Positions 1 through 9,415 of a DNA stretch of 64,000 nucleotides are shown piece after piece. The notes beneath the pieces were generated by a model that was given only the letters and a program-made list of their open reading frames with translations, ran no database searches and was not told the DNA's origin. Origin of the DNA: Phycisphaerales bacterium (GTDB lineage Bacteria; Planctomycetota; Phycisphaerae; Phycisphaerales; UBA1924). The DNA lies in NCBI GenBank assembly GCA_020846975.1, contig JADLCX010000058.1, forward strand, positions 1 through 64,000, given 5' to 3'. Positions within the stretch are counted from its first letter, which is position 1, and the number at the start of each line of letters is the position of its first letter. The translations under genes and the position numbers were made by a program.

Positions 1-241
<241 letters not shown>

Positions 242-251
242 GATTTCCTTA

Positions 252-336
252 GACTCGGACCCCGGAGCGATCCGGACCGAGTCAGTCAGTGCATTCTCGT
301 CCCGCTCACGCGGGACACGGCCGCGGCAACGCGGCC
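252..336 (+). other. Three tandem hairpins just after 16S rRNA
   Basis: Three inverted repeats follow the 16S end within 100 bases. Positions 252-283 form an interrupted stem (GACTCGG with CCGAGTC, inner CCGGA with TCCGG) capped by GCGA. Positions 299-316 pair GTCCCGC with GCGGGAC around TCAC. Positions 319-336 pair GGCCGCG with CGCGGCC around GCAA. Two loops are GNRA tetraloops, which is typical of structured RNA. They probably help 3' processing of the 16S precursor; this is inference from position and structure. Confidence 0.6.
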
Positions 337-372
337 TCAACGGACCCCAACTGTCTTTCACGATACAACGCT

Positions 373-413
373 CAACGCCTGTCGCTCTTCGCGGCGGGCG
401 TTGTTGCTTTTGT
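373..413 (+). terminator. Rho-independent terminator after the 16S gene
   Basis: A 13-base stem, CAACGCCTGTCGC (373-385) with GCGGCGGGCGTTG (391-403), has G-T wobbles at two places and a TCTTC loop, and is followed by TTGCTTTTGT. It would end the rRNA transcript about 175 bases after the 16S 3' end, so 16S appears to be transcribed without 23S. Confidence 0.75.
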
Positions 414-842
414 CCGCGTGCGGGGTTTCCGCCGCGAGCCGGAGTTCGGCTCCCGCGTCCTCGATCTTCCGCCGGAGACGCGGCCGCGGCCGTGCGGGAG
501 CTGATTGATTCGGCTGCGCGCGCATCGCCGGGTGCGGTGCCGAACGACGTGCGGGAAAACTCGCGGGGTTTTCTGCCACCATGAAACAAATTCGTGCGTA
601 TCGCTGTGGCCTTTCCGCGAATCCTGAGACATCGTTACACGTTCAAGATAGAGTTGTCGGTTTCCGGGCTCACGACGAGTTCGGGGCGCGTCGTCCGTGA
701 CGCGTGCCGTGCGATTGGAGTGCGTTTGGACAGCGGCATGACCCCGCAGATCAGCCCCGGTGCCGTGGCACTGGGCTCGGCGATTTCGGCCTCACTCGCA
801 GGAACTGCGAGCCGGGGCCGCGGATCGCGCACGCACGATGTC
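414..842. other. Spacer between rRNA terminator and acyltransferase; no clear gene
   Basis: No tRNA, 23S or convincing separate gene is seen. The acyltransferase frame stays open back to a GTG at 594 and has an ATG at 738, but the 83 residues before the ATG at 843 are low in membrane or family character and no clear ribosome binding site marks any of these starts. Confidence 0.5.
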
Positions 843-1967
843 ATGGCGAACGCCGTGACCGCGGCAACGCAGCTTCCAGGGCCCGGGCTCGTTCTCGATC
901 CGCCTCGTGCGAAGTCGGAACACGCCGATGCCCCGCATCGCGCCGCGCGCGGCGCGAAAGAGGGTCATCGGCGCTACGCGGGTCTCGACATCGTTCGTGT
1001 CTTCGCCGCCCTCATCGTCATCTGGCATCACGCCGTTCGCGCGCCGGAACTGACTTTTCATGACTCGATGTGGCACGGCACATGGGGCACTTCGTTCTTC
1101 AACTTCATGGCCGGCTTCCTGCTCGTGGGCATGGTGCGGAGACGGCCGGGCGAGGGCTTTGATCGATTCGCCGTTGAACGGTTCAAGCGGCTGTACATTC
1201 CCTTCCTGATCTGGTCGTGCATTGGTCTATTGGCACGGGTGCCCAACGAGTTGCTGTTCGGTAACCACTCGAGCACCACGCTCAGCATCCACATGCTCTG
1301 GCACGGCGCCACCTACCACCTGTGGTTTCTGCCGTACGTTCTCTTGGCGAGCCTGCTCTCGTACCTGCCGCTCAGGTACGTCCTCGATCGGTTCAATCGG
1401 AACGCGATGGTCACTGTGGCCATCGTGCTGGCGGCGACCGGCATTGTGGCGCTGGCATACTTCACGCCCGTGGCGCTGCGCATGCAGCAGGGGACCGAAG
1501 GCGGGTGGAGTGTCGCGGGCGGTCATTTGGTCCGGAGGTACCCGCTGTTCCTGGTCGGGATCTCGTTCGGACTGCTGATTCTGGCCGTGCCGGCCGTGTT
1601 GGCCTGGGTGCGGCGCCTGTTCCCGCTCTGGTTCGGCACGGCGATGGTCGCGATCACGATGCGGCAGGTCTTCGGCCTGTACCCCTCGGTGACGGTGCGT
1701 GTCGGCGCGATCTCGGCTTTCCTGCTGGGGCTTGGGATGGATCGATTCCAGGAGCCGCCGCTGCTGGCCCGCCTCGGGCGGTGCAGCTTCGGCGTCTATC
1801 TGTGCCACTTCCTGTTTGTCGAGGGCGGCATCTCGATCGCCAGGGCCGCGGGATTCACGCCGGCGTGGTGGGTCGATCTCGGCATCTTCACGTTCGCCGC
1901 CGTCGGCGCGTTCACCCTTGCGATTGTGCTGAGGCGCAACCGGATCACCGCGTGGCTCATTCCCTGA
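843..1967 (+). CDS. Acyltransferase family 3 membrane protein
   Basis: About 374 residues from the ATG at 843. The segment RRYAGLDIVRVFAALIVIWH near residues 40-60 is the hallmark start of acyltransferase-3 proteins (first membrane helix with the conserved Arg and catalytic His). Around ten hydrophobic segments follow to the C-terminus. The family moves acyl groups such as acetyl or succinyl onto sugars of surface glycans or periplasmic glucans at the inner membrane. The substrate cannot be read from the sequence. Nearby glycosyltransferase and methyltransferase genes suggest surface polysaccharide or glycolipid decoration. The start is uncertain: the frame is open back to a GTG at 594. It ends two bases before a convergent methyltransferase gene. 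Confidence 0.85.
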   Translation: MANAVTAATQLPGPGLVLDPPRAKSEHADAPHRAARGAKEGHRRYAGLDIVRVFAALIVIWHHAVRAPELTFHDSMWHGTWGTSFFNFMAGFLLVGMVRRRPGEGFDRFAVERFKRLYIPFLIWSCIGLLARVPNELLFGNHSSTTLSIHMLWHGATYHLWFLPYVLLASLLSYLPLRYVLDRFNRNAMVTVAIVLAATGIVALAYFTPVALRMQQGTEGGWSVAGGHLVRRYPLFLVGISFGLLILAVPAVLAWVRRLFPLWFGTAMVAITMRQVFGLYPSVTVRVGAISAFLLGLGMDRFQEPPLLARLGRCSFGVYLCHFLFVEGGISIARAAGFTPAWWVDLGIFTFAAVGAFTLAIVLRRNRITAWLIP

Positions 1968-1969
1968 GC

Positions 1970-2704
1970 CTACTTCCGGCTCTTGACCGTCTGCTTGATC
2001 CGAACGACTTGACGCCGAACGAGCGTCCGGAGCGGGTGCCTTGACGCCTCAAGATGCTGCGGCAGCATCGCCGGATGCACAACATCGGTCGGCCGCGACC
2101 GACCGTCTTCAACCAGGGCTTGCAGTTCCGGCCGCGAGCGCAGGAGTTCGGCGGACAGGAACAGCAGCGTGTTCTGGCGGTACCACCACTCGACGCGCTC
2201 ATCGGCCCAGACGCGAGGACGGACCGGATCGGTCGCGGCGTAGCCTCGTGCGGCGAACTTCTCGACCCAGTAGCTCGGCCATTGCTCGTTGATGTGGTTG
2301 TTGCCGCCCTGGCCCGGCACGGCCGCGGAGAACAGGACCGCCGGGGCCGCTTTCGTCAGCGCGGCGACGAACTGGTCGGCGACGGATTCCGGAAGGTGCT
2401 CGGCGACCTCCAGGCTGATCGCCAGGTCGAACCGGCGGCCGAGTTCCAGCGGCTTGGTCAGGTCGTGCGGCCGGAACTGCTCGGCGGGGATGCGTAGCAT
2501 CGAGCGGTCGACGTAGTCGCCATCCACCCCCATGACTTCGGCGCCGCCGTGCCCGGCGAACGCCGCGGCCCAACCGCCCAGCCCGCAACCCACATCCACC
2601 ACGCTGCGGGGCTTGAGCAGGTCGATGACGATCGGCGCGACGACGGCCGCGCTCGCCTCCGAGGTTGTGACCTGTCCCGCGAACCACGCTTTGGTGTACG
2701 ACAT
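1970..2704 (-). CDS. Class I SAM-dependent methyltransferase
   Basis: A 244-residue protein with a Rossmann methyltransferase core. Motif I, VVDVGCGLGGWAAAF, lies near residues 36-50, the acidic end of strand 2 is VMGVDGD (about 57-63), and DLAISLEVAEHLPE (about 94-107) matches the post-motif segment of Methyltransf_11/23 proteins. The C-terminal third is basic and not diagnostic. The substrate is unknown. It is convergent with the acyltransferase gene and lies upstream, on the same strand, of a glycosyltransferase, which suggests glycan or lipid modification, but this is context only. Confidence 0.8.
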   Translation of the reverse strand: MSYTKAWFAGQVTTSEASAAVVAPIVIDLLKPRSVVDVGCGLGGWAAAFAGHGGAEVMGVDGDYVDRSMLRIPAEQFRPHDLTKPLELGRRFDLAISLEVAEHLPESVADQFVAALTKAAPAVLFSAAVPGQGGNNHINEQWPSYWVEKFAARGYAATDPVRPRVWADERVEWWYRQNTLLFLSAELLRSRPELQALVEDGRSRPTDVVHPAMLPQHLEASRHPLRTLVRRQVVRIKQTVKSRK

Positions 2705-2777
2705 GTGCTGCGGCGCTCTCCGTCGGGTGCTGAGGAATCGGACGCCTAGCGTAGGCGCAGGAGTTATCCGTTCCCGT

Positions 2778-4001
2778 TCATCGGCCCGAGGCGGTACCCG
2801 CGTGCGCGGCGCCGGACGACCGGCCCGGGCCGGCCGCGGACGCGATGGCTCGCATCCGATCGATCAGCCTCCCGTAGTTGCCGTCGGGCGAGAACTCGGC
2901 GAGCATGTGCCGGTGCGCGGCCTGACCCATCGAGCGGCGGAGCATCGGATCGGCCATCAACGATTCGATCGCGCGGATGTACTCGCCGTCGTCGGTCGGC
3001 GAGCAGAGGAAGCCGGTGCGGCCGTGGTCCACGATCTCGTGGATCGCGCCGAGACGGCTTGAGACGACGGGCAGGCCGCGCCCCGCGGCCTCGACAACGG
3101 CCCACGGGCTCATGTCGTTGCGTGTCGGCAGGACGAAAATGTCCATCGATGGCAGCAGCTCGTTGACGAGGCGTGCGTGCTCGACGCGGCCGTGCCAAAC
3201 CACGCCCGTCAGCGAGCGGTCGATGGGAACATCCGCGCCGAAGACGTGCAGTTCGGCACGGTCTTTCCATCGCTCCTGATGCCAGCGGAGCAAACGATCG
3301 CCCCCCTTGCGGATCCAGCCGTTGCCGACGATCGCCAGCCGGACGGGCGCGCCAGCGGCAGATTCGGGCCGCGGAGTGATGCTCGCGGGGACCGGCACCG
3401 AGTTGCGGACGACCAGCAGCTTCGACTCGGGCACGCCGTAATCGTCCCGAACCGAGTCGAGCGACCACCGGCTCATTCCCGCGATCAGGTCGGCATCGCC
3501 GAAGACGCGGCCATCGGCCCGCACGCAGAGTTGTTCGGGGATCCTCGAACCTCCGAGGTCTCGCGCGTACTGCGCGGCGGTGGTGTCGATGTACACCGCG
3601 TACGGCAGGCCGAAAGCCGCCTTGACACGGCGCATCCCCAGCGCGATCCCCTGCGTGGTCAGGATCGCGGCATCGAAGCGATCCGGCGGCGTGTGCCGCG
3701 CGATGACACCGGGGAGATGGGCGGCCCACAATCGGAGTCGTCGCCAGCCCGCGAGGTCCCAGCCCCTGGCTCGCGCCAGCACCTTGCCGGCCCACTCGAG
3801 CCGCGGCGGCAGTTGCAGCCGCAGGTGCACAGCCTCGACATCGTCGCGTTGTGCCGTGTACTGCTCGAACTGCGACGCCAGGGTTCGGAAACCCAGCGAG
3901 TAGCCGGTGACGAACAGCACGCGGAAGCGCTCGCCGCGACGGGGCGCGGGCAGGTTCTCCGGCCGCAGGCTGCTCGGATCGTCGGTGGCCGCGAGATTCA
4001 T
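2778..4001 (-). CDS. Glycosyltransferase family 4 (group 1)
   Basis: A 407-residue protein starting at the ATG at 4001; the frame is open further upstream but that extension is Arg-rich and unlike the family. It opens with FRVLFVTGYSLGF, the N-terminal Rossmann strand of GT-B enzymes. The C-terminal domain shows VRLAIVGNGWIRKGGDRLL (donor-domain strand), VVWHGRVEH, DIFVLPTRNDMSPWAVVEAA and GLPVVSS, the GT4 sugar-nucleotide binding region with its E-x7-E-like element. The fold transfers a sugar from a nucleotide donor in the cytoplasm, commonly for lipopolysaccharide or exopolysaccharide. Donor and acceptor are not known. It lies in a run of surface-glycan-type genes. Confidence 0.85.
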   Translation of the reverse strand: MNLAATDDPSSLRPENLPAPRRGERFRVLFVTGYSLGFRTLASQFEQYTAQRDDVEAVHLRLQLPPRLEWAGKVLARARGWDLAGWRRLRLWAAHLPGVIARHTPPDRFDAAILTTQGIALGMRRVKAAFGLPYAVYIDTTAAQYARDLGGSRIPEQLCVRADGRVFGDADLIAGMSRWSLDSVRDDYGVPESKLLVVRNSVPVPASITPRPESAAGAPVRLAIVGNGWIRKGGDRLLRWHQERWKDRAELHVFGADVPIDRSLTGVVWHGRVEHARLVNELLPSMDIFVLPTRNDMSPWAVVEAAGRGLPVVSSRLGAIHEIVDHGRTGFLCSPTDDGEYIRAIESLMADPMLRRSMGQAAHRHMLAEFSPDGNYGRLIDRMRAIASAAGPGRSSGAAHAGTASGR

Positions 4002-4072
4002 CGGGCCGATCGTAGCCGAAGGTGCGCGCGGCTTCCGCGCTGCGGAGCGTTCATGGGGTCGGCCCGTGCTCG

Positions 4073-4819
4073 CTACTGGCCCATTTCCTGCCGGAGGCGC
4101 TTCTTGGCGTGCCGGATGATCTCGCCAGTGGACAGATAGACAATGTCCTCGGCGATGTTGGTCAGCAGGTCGCCGATGCGCTCGATCTCGCGCCCGAGCC
4201 GGAAGAGCAGGAGCCCGGTCCGGTGCGAGAGCGTGCCCGCGGCCATCCCTTCCACCACCTCGTCGAAGAGTTGACGGTTGAGCCGGTCGATGGTCTTGTC
4301 GCCGACCACGATCTGGCGTGCGGCATCGGCGTTCTCGTCGTGCATGGCGCGCAGCAGGCCGTGGCAGGCGATCGGGATCCGGTCGCCGAGTTCGCGCAAC
4401 GAAACCGGCCAGGCTCGTGGCCGATCGTCCGCGATCTTGAACGTCACCTTGGCGATCGAGCAGGCATGGTCGGCGATGCGCTCGACATCCGCGTTGACCT
4501 TGAGGATGAACGTCAACATGCGGAAGTCCCGCGCCACCGGTGCCTGCAGGGTCATGACGCGGAAGCACGCCTCCTCGATCGCGACTTCTTCGCGGTCGAT
4601 GCGGTCGTCGTCCTTGAGGATCTCACCGGCCGCGGCGGTGTCGAGCGACCAGAGAGCGCTCAGGGCCTGCTCCAGCATCCCGACCACGCTGGTCGCCTCT
4701 TCCGTGAGTCGGCGCTTCACGGAGCGAACATCGCGCAGCATGTGCGGTTCCAGCATCGGCGCTGCGGGCGGGTTTCTCGGCGGACTCGACGGCTCGGGCT
4801 TCAGGCTCGGATCGCTCAT
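4073..4819 (-). CDS. phoU: PhoU family phosphate-regulation protein
   Basis: A 248-residue protein starting at the ATG at 4819, close to the usual PhoU size. It is almost entirely helical, with two repeats of the PhoU helical bundle carrying the metal-contact signatures: D-rich stretch KDDDRIDREEVAIEEAC with NADVERIADHACSIA in repeat one and GDKTIDRLNRQLFDEVV with GREIERIGDLLTNIAED in repeat two. PhoU proteins link the Pst phosphate transporter to the PhoR kinase and damp the Pho regulon. No pst or phoBR gene lies in this window, so the gene is isolated. A Pro-rich N-terminus of about 25 residues precedes the first helix. Confidence 0.9.
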   Translation of the reverse strand: MSDPSLKPEPSSPPRNPPAAPMLEPHMLRDVRSVKRRLTEEATSVVGMLEQALSALWSLDTAAAGEILKDDDRIDREEVAIEEACFRVMTLQAPVARDFRMLTFILKVNADVERIADHACSIAKVTFKIADDRPRAWPVSLRELGDRIPIACHGLLRAMHDENADAARQIVVGDKTIDRLNRQLFDEVVEGMAAGTLSHRTGLLLFRLGREIERIGDLLTNIAEDIVYLSTGEIIRHAKKRLRQEMGQ

Positions 4820-4972
4820 TCCGGGCAACCTACGATGCCCACCCCCCTGTGCGCAGTCAGAGGGTAGCGCCCCGATCGAAGTTTGGCGGGGATTTGGCAG
4901 GCTGTTCTTGAAGACGGCAGCCGGTGGAGGCAGCGCTCGCGTATCCACGTCAGAGGTGATGGCTCGACACGC

Positions 4973-5944
4973 ATGAACCAGCAGGAAACGCAAGGCAGGC
5001 TCAAGTCGTTGTTCAAGCTGCTCGCGGCTCGCGCGATCCGCCCGGGCGTGCTTCCGTTGATGGACCGGCTCGACGAGGTCGAGCGTGTCCTCGAGATCGA
5101 GAAGGAAGACCGTTTCAAGTACACCAGCGAACTGGCGTACTGGCGGTACCTCGTGAAGGAAGGCGGGTCGCAGCGAGACTTTGGCAACCCGTTCGAGGTT
5201 GTCTTCGGAACGTGGCAGCGAAACCGGCTCAAGAAGCTCGCCGACTTCCTCGGGGTGCCGCACGAGGGCGCGGGTGGGATCGACGAGTGGTGCGAGAGTC
5301 GATCGGTCATCGAACTGGGCGCGGGCCCATATCCCGCCATCGGCGCGGCCAGAAGGGGTTGGAAGCGGGCCATCGCGGTTGACCCGATTTCGCGCGGGTA
5401 CATCGAAGAGGGCCTGGTTCCCGAGTGCTGCGCGCGGATCGTGTTCGTCGAGGCCAAGGGCGAGCAAGTGCCGCTGCCGTCGGCCTACGCCGACCTGGTC
5501 GTCATCGAGAACTGCCTCGACCACGTGACCGATCCGCTCGAGGTGATCCGCGAGATGAACCGCCTGCTCAAGCCCGGCGGGCTGGTCTGGTTCTTTGTCG
5601 ATCTCTCCAACCACATCGACCAGATGCACCCGCACGCGATGAACGAGGGCAAGGTGCGCAAACTGCTGGTCGAACTCGGCGGGTTCAAGATGCTCCGCGA
5701 GGAGATCTCCTCGCACAAGGCTCACCCGCAGGCCTATGGCGGCTTCCGCGCGCTGCTCCAACGCGGGGCGCCCTCACCGATTCGGGACCACGCGGCGCCC
5801 GAGGTCGGGCCCGAGGTCCATGTGCGCGGGTGGCCGAACGGCAAGGGCCAGCGCCACCACGGCAACGGCACGGTCGAGCTCGCGGCGACCCAAGCGCCCG
5901 ACCAGGCGAAAACTGCGCCCACCGGGGGCGCGGCGGCCCCTTGA
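4973..5944 (+). CDS. SAM-dependent methyltransferase (Methyltransf_11-like)
   Basis: A 323-residue protein from the ATG at 4973. Motif I is SVIELGAGPYPAIGAA near residues 105-120, followed by AIAVDPI. The segment ADLVVIENCLDHVTDPLEVI and the downstream LKPGGLVWFFVD are typical of class I small-molecule methyltransferases. The N-terminal ~90 residues are helical and the C-terminal ~45 residues are Pro/Gly-rich and probably disordered. The divergent neighbour is PhoU; the next gene downstream is a small hypothetical protein. The substrate is unknown. Confidence 0.8.
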   Translation: MNQQETQGRLKSLFKLLAARAIRPGVLPLMDRLDEVERVLEIEKEDRFKYTSELAYWRYLVKEGGSQRDFGNPFEVVFGTWQRNRLKKLADFLGVPHEGAGGIDEWCESRSVIELGAGPYPAIGAARRGWKRAIAVDPISRGYIEEGLVPECCARIVFVEAKGEQVPLPSAYADLVVIENCLDHVTDPLEVIREMNRLLKPGGLVWFFVDLSNHIDQMHPHAMNEGKVRKLLVELGGFKMLREEISSHKAHPQAYGGFRALLQRGAPSPIRDHAAPEVGPEVHVRGWPNGKGQRHHGNGTVELAATQAPDQAKTAPTGGAAAP

Positions 5945-5973
5945 GCGTCCGACCGGTGTTATTCTGATGATGG

Positions 5974-6327
5974 ATGGCCGGCACCACGCCGATCCTCGGT
6001 ATCACACCCATGCGGATTGAGAACCCGACCAACCCGACGAACCCGTTCCACATCGCCCGTGCCTACGGAGTGAACCCCGCGGCGCGGGCGGCTCCCTCCG
6101 CGCCCGCCCAACCGATCGAGAAGGTTGCCGGGTCCGAGCAGTCGAGGTCGCCATCCGCGGCGCAAGCGCTGGTCGCGGCGGTGGTGCCGGGGGGAGTAAA
6201 CTTTCGTGAGGATGGCTCGGCCGCGCAGCCGAGCGCGCCGGTGATCCAGATGTACCGGCACCCGGCCGACAAGAACGCCGCGGCGACCGCGGTGCAGGTC
6301 GGGCGTCGGCTCGATGTGAAGGGCTGA
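5974..6327 (+). CDS. Small hypothetical protein
   Basis: A 117-residue open frame, or 105 residues if the ATG at 6010 (start MRIENP) is used. It is Ala/Pro-rich without a signal peptide or membrane segment. The first part holds NPTNPTNPFHIARAYGVNP and the end holds VIQMYRHPADKNAAATAV; both look more ordered than the middle. The composition is faintly like the anti-sigma factor FlgM, but no defining motif is present and I do not assign it. It ends nine bases before a convergent methyltransferase gene, so the short gap supports it being a real gene. Confidence 0.5.
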   Translation: MAGTTPILGITPMRIENPTNPTNPFHIARAYGVNPAARAAPSAPAQPIEKVAGSEQSRSPSAAQALVAAVVPGGVNFREDGSAAQPSAPVIQMYRHPADKNAAATAVQVGRRLDVKG

Positions 6328-6336
6328 GTCGCCGCC

Positions 6337-7191
6337 TCAACCGACCCGGCGCAGGAGCGTCACCCCATAGTTGAGCGGCGCGGTGTAGATATTGCACGAC
6401 TCGTACCGACCTGCGGCTATGGTGTTGATGTTGTCCGCGAGCCAGCGCGGGCCTGTCCAGTTGCACTGATCGGGGAAGACATCGTGCAGCAGGATGTAGC
6501 CGCCGATGTTGAGGCACGGCTCGACGGCGTCGAAGTCGCGACGCACACCCGCGGGTGTGTGGTCGCCGTCGATGAACGCCAGTTGGACTCCGCCGGCACG
6601 GTTCAGGGATTCTCTCTCGGCGATGACGCCCTCGGCGCTGTCGCCGACATGGATCTGGATCATCGACTCGAAGCCGCAGCGTGTGAACCGTCTTCGGACC
6701 TTCTGAAGACGATTCCGGTAGAGCGGCATGTTCGCCAGCCACTCCGCGTGCGGCGGCTCGAAGTTGTCAAAGGTATGGATCTGGCAGGGCGGGTCGCCGT
6801 CGGACTTGATCTTCGGCATAGCCGCGGCCATCCAGATCGTGCTTGCGCCGTGGCAGGTGCCCGTTTCGACCACCACCCGCGGGGCGATGTTGCGAACCAT
6901 CGCGTGGATAAGCATGCCGGTCTCCGGCGAGACGCAGGCGGGCCAGGATGCGGGGCGCGCGTAGAGCTCGCAGAGCAGCCGTGCCCACGGCTCGGGGTTG
7001 GATTTCAGGTCGTCGGGCACGGGCCACGGCTTGAATCGGCGTCGTTGGGTCTCGCGCGGGAAGAACGAGCGGCCCGCGCCGTTCGATGTCTGCGAGAGCG
7101 AGGGAAAACCGACCCGGGTGGCGTCCAATCGCACAACGTCGAACCCGGACGCCCTGATCGCTCGACGAATCAGTCCTTTGGTGGTGCCCAT
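6337..7191 (-). CDS. Class I SAM-dependent methyltransferase (Methyltransf_24 type)
   Basis: A 284-residue protein. The core motifs are RVVVETGTCHGASTIWMA (motif I, about 104-121), IHTFDNFEPPHAEW, VQLAFIDGDHTPAGVRRD (about 222-239) and GGYILLHDV (about 249-257). This D-G-D-H plus H-D-V arrangement is typical of Methyltransf_24 enzymes, which include O-methyltransferases for sugars and secondary metabolites. The acceptor is unknown. It is divergent from the glycerate kinase gene, with 65 bases between the two starts. Confidence 0.8.
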   Translation of the reverse strand: MGTTKGLIRRAIRASGFDVVRLDATRVGFPSLSQTSNGAGRSFFPRETQRRRFKPWPVPDDLKSNPEPWARLLCELYARPASWPACVSPETGMLIHAMVRNIAPRVVVETGTCHGASTIWMAAAMPKIKSDGDPPCQIHTFDNFEPPHAEWLANMPLYRNRLQKVRRRFTRCGFESMIQIHVGDSAEGVIAERESLNRAGGVQLAFIDGDHTPAGVRRDFDAVEPCLNIGGYILLHDVFPDQCNWTGPRWLADNINTIAAGRYESCNIYTAPLNYGVTLLRRVG

Positions 7192-7256
7192 TCGACACCA
7201 CGGTAGCGCGCGAGCGCGGCACCCGCGCGCGGTACGATGTTTCGACGGTCGACGCC

Positions 7257-8540
7257 ATGCCCGAACCCGCCGCCGACATCCCCGCCATTATCGACGCCGC
7301 GATCGCGGGCTCGGCACCCGGGCGGGCGCTGGTTCCGGCGATCGGGAAGGACACGATGTCGCCGCTGCGAGAGGCCGCGGTGCTGGCGGTCGGCAAGGGG
7401 GCGTCGGGGATGATGCGGGCATGGCTCGACGACCTGGGATTCAGGCCCGAGCGAGCCCTGATGATCCATCCGAGGATGACGGCTAATCCGGCTCTTTCGG
7501 CGCACGCCGGGCTGACGCTTCTCGAATCCGACCACCCGTTGCCGACCGAGCGGAGCCTCGCGGCGGGCTACGCGGCCATGGAACTGGCCTCCGCGTGCGC
7601 TCGCGAGCAGCGCCCGCTCGTGGCGCTGCTCTCGGGCGGGGCCTCGGCGCTCATGAGCCTCCCGCACCCGGGCCTGACGATCGCCGAGATCAGCGCGTGC
7701 ACCGGAGACCTGCTCCGGGCGGGGGCCACGATCCGAGAGATCAACACCGTGCGGGCTCATTGCGATCAGGTCAAGGCCGGTGGGCTCGCGCTCGCGGCGG
7801 CACCCGCGCCGGTTCATGCCTACATCGTGTCCGACGTGATCGGAGACCACCTGCCGAGCATCGGATCGGGACCGACGGTCGCGCCGGATTCGACCGCGAG
7901 CGGTGCGCTCGAGGTTCTGCGCGAATACCGTCTCGACCGAACGCACAAGGCGATCGCCGCGCACCTGCGCATCGGTTCGCTCTCGGCGCAGGTGGGCGAC
8001 TCGGAAGCGTTCTCGCACGTCCGAGCGACGATCATCGCCAACAACGCGACCGCCGTGGCCGCGGCGGCGGATCGGGCCCGATCGCTCGGGTACGTGGTCG
8101 CTCCGACGCGCAGCGACGTCATCGGCGAGGCCCGCGATGTGGCGTTCGACTTCGTCAGCGCGGTGCGGCGGGCGCGCGCACGGGCGGGCGATCAACCCTC
8201 AGCGCTGATCTGGGGCGGAGAGACGACCGTCACCGTGCGGGGGGCCGGCCGCGGCGGGCGAAACCAGGAGGCCGCGCTCGCCGCGGCCATTGCGATCGAT
8301 GGTGACGACTCGTTGACCATCGCGGCGTTCGCGACTGATGGCGTCGATGGACCGACCGACGCCGCGGGCGCGGTGGTCACGGGTCGAACGACCTCTGAGG
8401 CCAGGCGAGCCGGGCACGATCCCGAGGAATACCTGCGGAACAACGATGCCCACGGGTTCTTTGCGCGTGTCGGCGGCCAGATGAGGCCCGGACCCACGGG
8501 GACCAACGTCAACGACGTATGGATCGGACTCGCGCATTGA
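7257..8540 (+). CDS. Glycerate 2-kinase (MOFRL/DUF4147 family)
   Basis: A 427-residue protein, the usual length for the family. The N-terminal DUF4147 domain shows AAVLAVGKGASGM, LLESDHPLPTERSL, VALLSGGASALMSLP and INTVRAHCDQVKAGGLA, where the HLSxIKGG-like element is altered to HCDQVKAGG. The C-terminal MOFRL domain has IWGGETTVTVRGAGRGGRNQ and ATDGVDGPTDAAGA. The enzyme phosphorylates D-glycerate to 2-phosphoglycerate using ATP, feeding glycerate from serine, tartrate or glyoxylate routes into lower glycolysis. It stands alone between divergent and convergent neighbours. Confidence 0.88.
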   Translation: MPEPAADIPAIIDAAIAGSAPGRALVPAIGKDTMSPLREAAVLAVGKGASGMMRAWLDDLGFRPERALMIHPRMTANPALSAHAGLTLLESDHPLPTERSLAAGYAAMELASACAREQRPLVALLSGGASALMSLPHPGLTIAEISACTGDLLRAGATIREINTVRAHCDQVKAGGLALAAAPAPVHAYIVSDVIGDHLPSIGSGPTVAPDSTASGALEVLREYRLDRTHKAIAAHLRIGSLSAQVGDSEAFSHVRATIIANNATAVAAAADRARSLGYVVAPTRSDVIGEARDVAFDFVSAVRRARARAGDQPSALIWGGETTVTVRGAGRGGRNQEAALAAAIAIDGDDSLTIAAFATDGVDGPTDAAGAVVTGRTTSEARRAGHDPEEYLRNNDAHGFFARVGGQMRPGPTGTNVNDVWIGLAH

Positions 8541-8579
8541 CCTTCGGCGTCGGCCAGGGCCGAACGCCCGGATGCGGGT

Positions 8580-9338
8580 TCAACTCCGCTGGTTGTTGCC
8601 GCCCCCACCGAGCAGGCCCGACCGGAAGAGGTAGTACAGAAGCGTGGCCGCGGCGGTGACGGTCGCCGCGACGTAGGTCATGGCCGCGGCGCTGAGCACG
8701 CGCCGCATGGCGTTGTACTCCTCGCCATCGCGAACGATGCCCGCGGACCGCAGCAGGTCCTTGGCCCGCTTGCTCGCGTCGAACTCGACGGGCAGGTTGA
8801 TGAGTTGGAACAGGACGGTGAGGCTGAACAGGGCGATGCCGGCGATGAGGAGGCCCTTGCCGAGGATGGTGCCCGCTGCGCCGAGCGCCAGACCGCCGAA
8901 GATCAGCAGCCAGGAAAACTGTCCGCCGACCATGGCGAACCCGACGAGCCCGTTGCGGAACTTCAAGGGCGCGTAGCCGGTCGCGTGCTGGATGGCGTGG
9001 CCCGCCTCGTGCGCGGCGATGCCCAACGAGGCCACCGAGTGGCCGCGATAGACATCAGAACTCAGACGCAGAACCCTGGCCTTGGGGTCGTAATGGTCGG
9101 AAAGGAAGCCGTGCGCCTCCTCGATGCCGACATCACGGATGCCGTACGCCTGCATGAGCATGTCCGCGGCCTCCGCGCCGCTCATGCCGCTTTGCGCGGG
9201 CACCTGCTGCGCGGCGGCGTAGGTGGACTTCACCTTGATCTGCGCCCACAGGGCCAGGAGCATGGCGGGCGCGAGGAAGAGGAAGTACACCGGATCGAAT
9301 CCGAAGATGAACGCGAGCGTGCTGTCGAGTGCGACCAT
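8580..9338 (-). CDS. YugP-type membrane zinc metallopeptidase
   Basis: A 252-residue protein. An N-terminal membrane segment (about residues 17-35) is followed by AAHEAGHAIQHATGYAPLK with the zinc-binding HEAGH at 110-114, and then two or three hydrophobic helices (about 130-180) and a final one near 220-245. This layout matches the putative neutral zinc metallopeptidase family typified by Bacillus YugP (Zn_peptidase_2). Its natural substrates are not established. It shares its strand with the DnaJ gene, whose stop lies 77 bases upstream of its start. Confidence 0.85.
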   Translation of the reverse strand: MVALDSTLAFIFGFDPVYFLFLAPAMLLALWAQIKVKSTYAAAQQVPAQSGMSGAEAADMLMQAYGIRDVGIEEAHGFLSDHYDPKARVLRLSSDVYRGHSVASLGIAAHEAGHAIQHATGYAPLKFRNGLVGFAMVGGQFSWLLIFGGLALGAAGTILGKGLLIAGIALFSLTVLFQLINLPVEFDASKRAKDLLRSAGIVRDGEEYNAMRRVLSAAAMTYVAATVTAAATLLYYLFRSGLLGGGGNNQRS

Positions 9339-9415
9339 GTGTGTTGCCCCCTGTGCGGTTGCTGCGCCTTATACCGATTCCAGGGCTTTCGGGTTCGCGA
9401 GCGTCGAGCCGGTCC

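Noticed and set aside
5974-6327. FlgM-type anti-sigma factor
   Set aside because: Only composition is reminiscent; no flagellar gene is nearby and no diagnostic helix pattern is visible.
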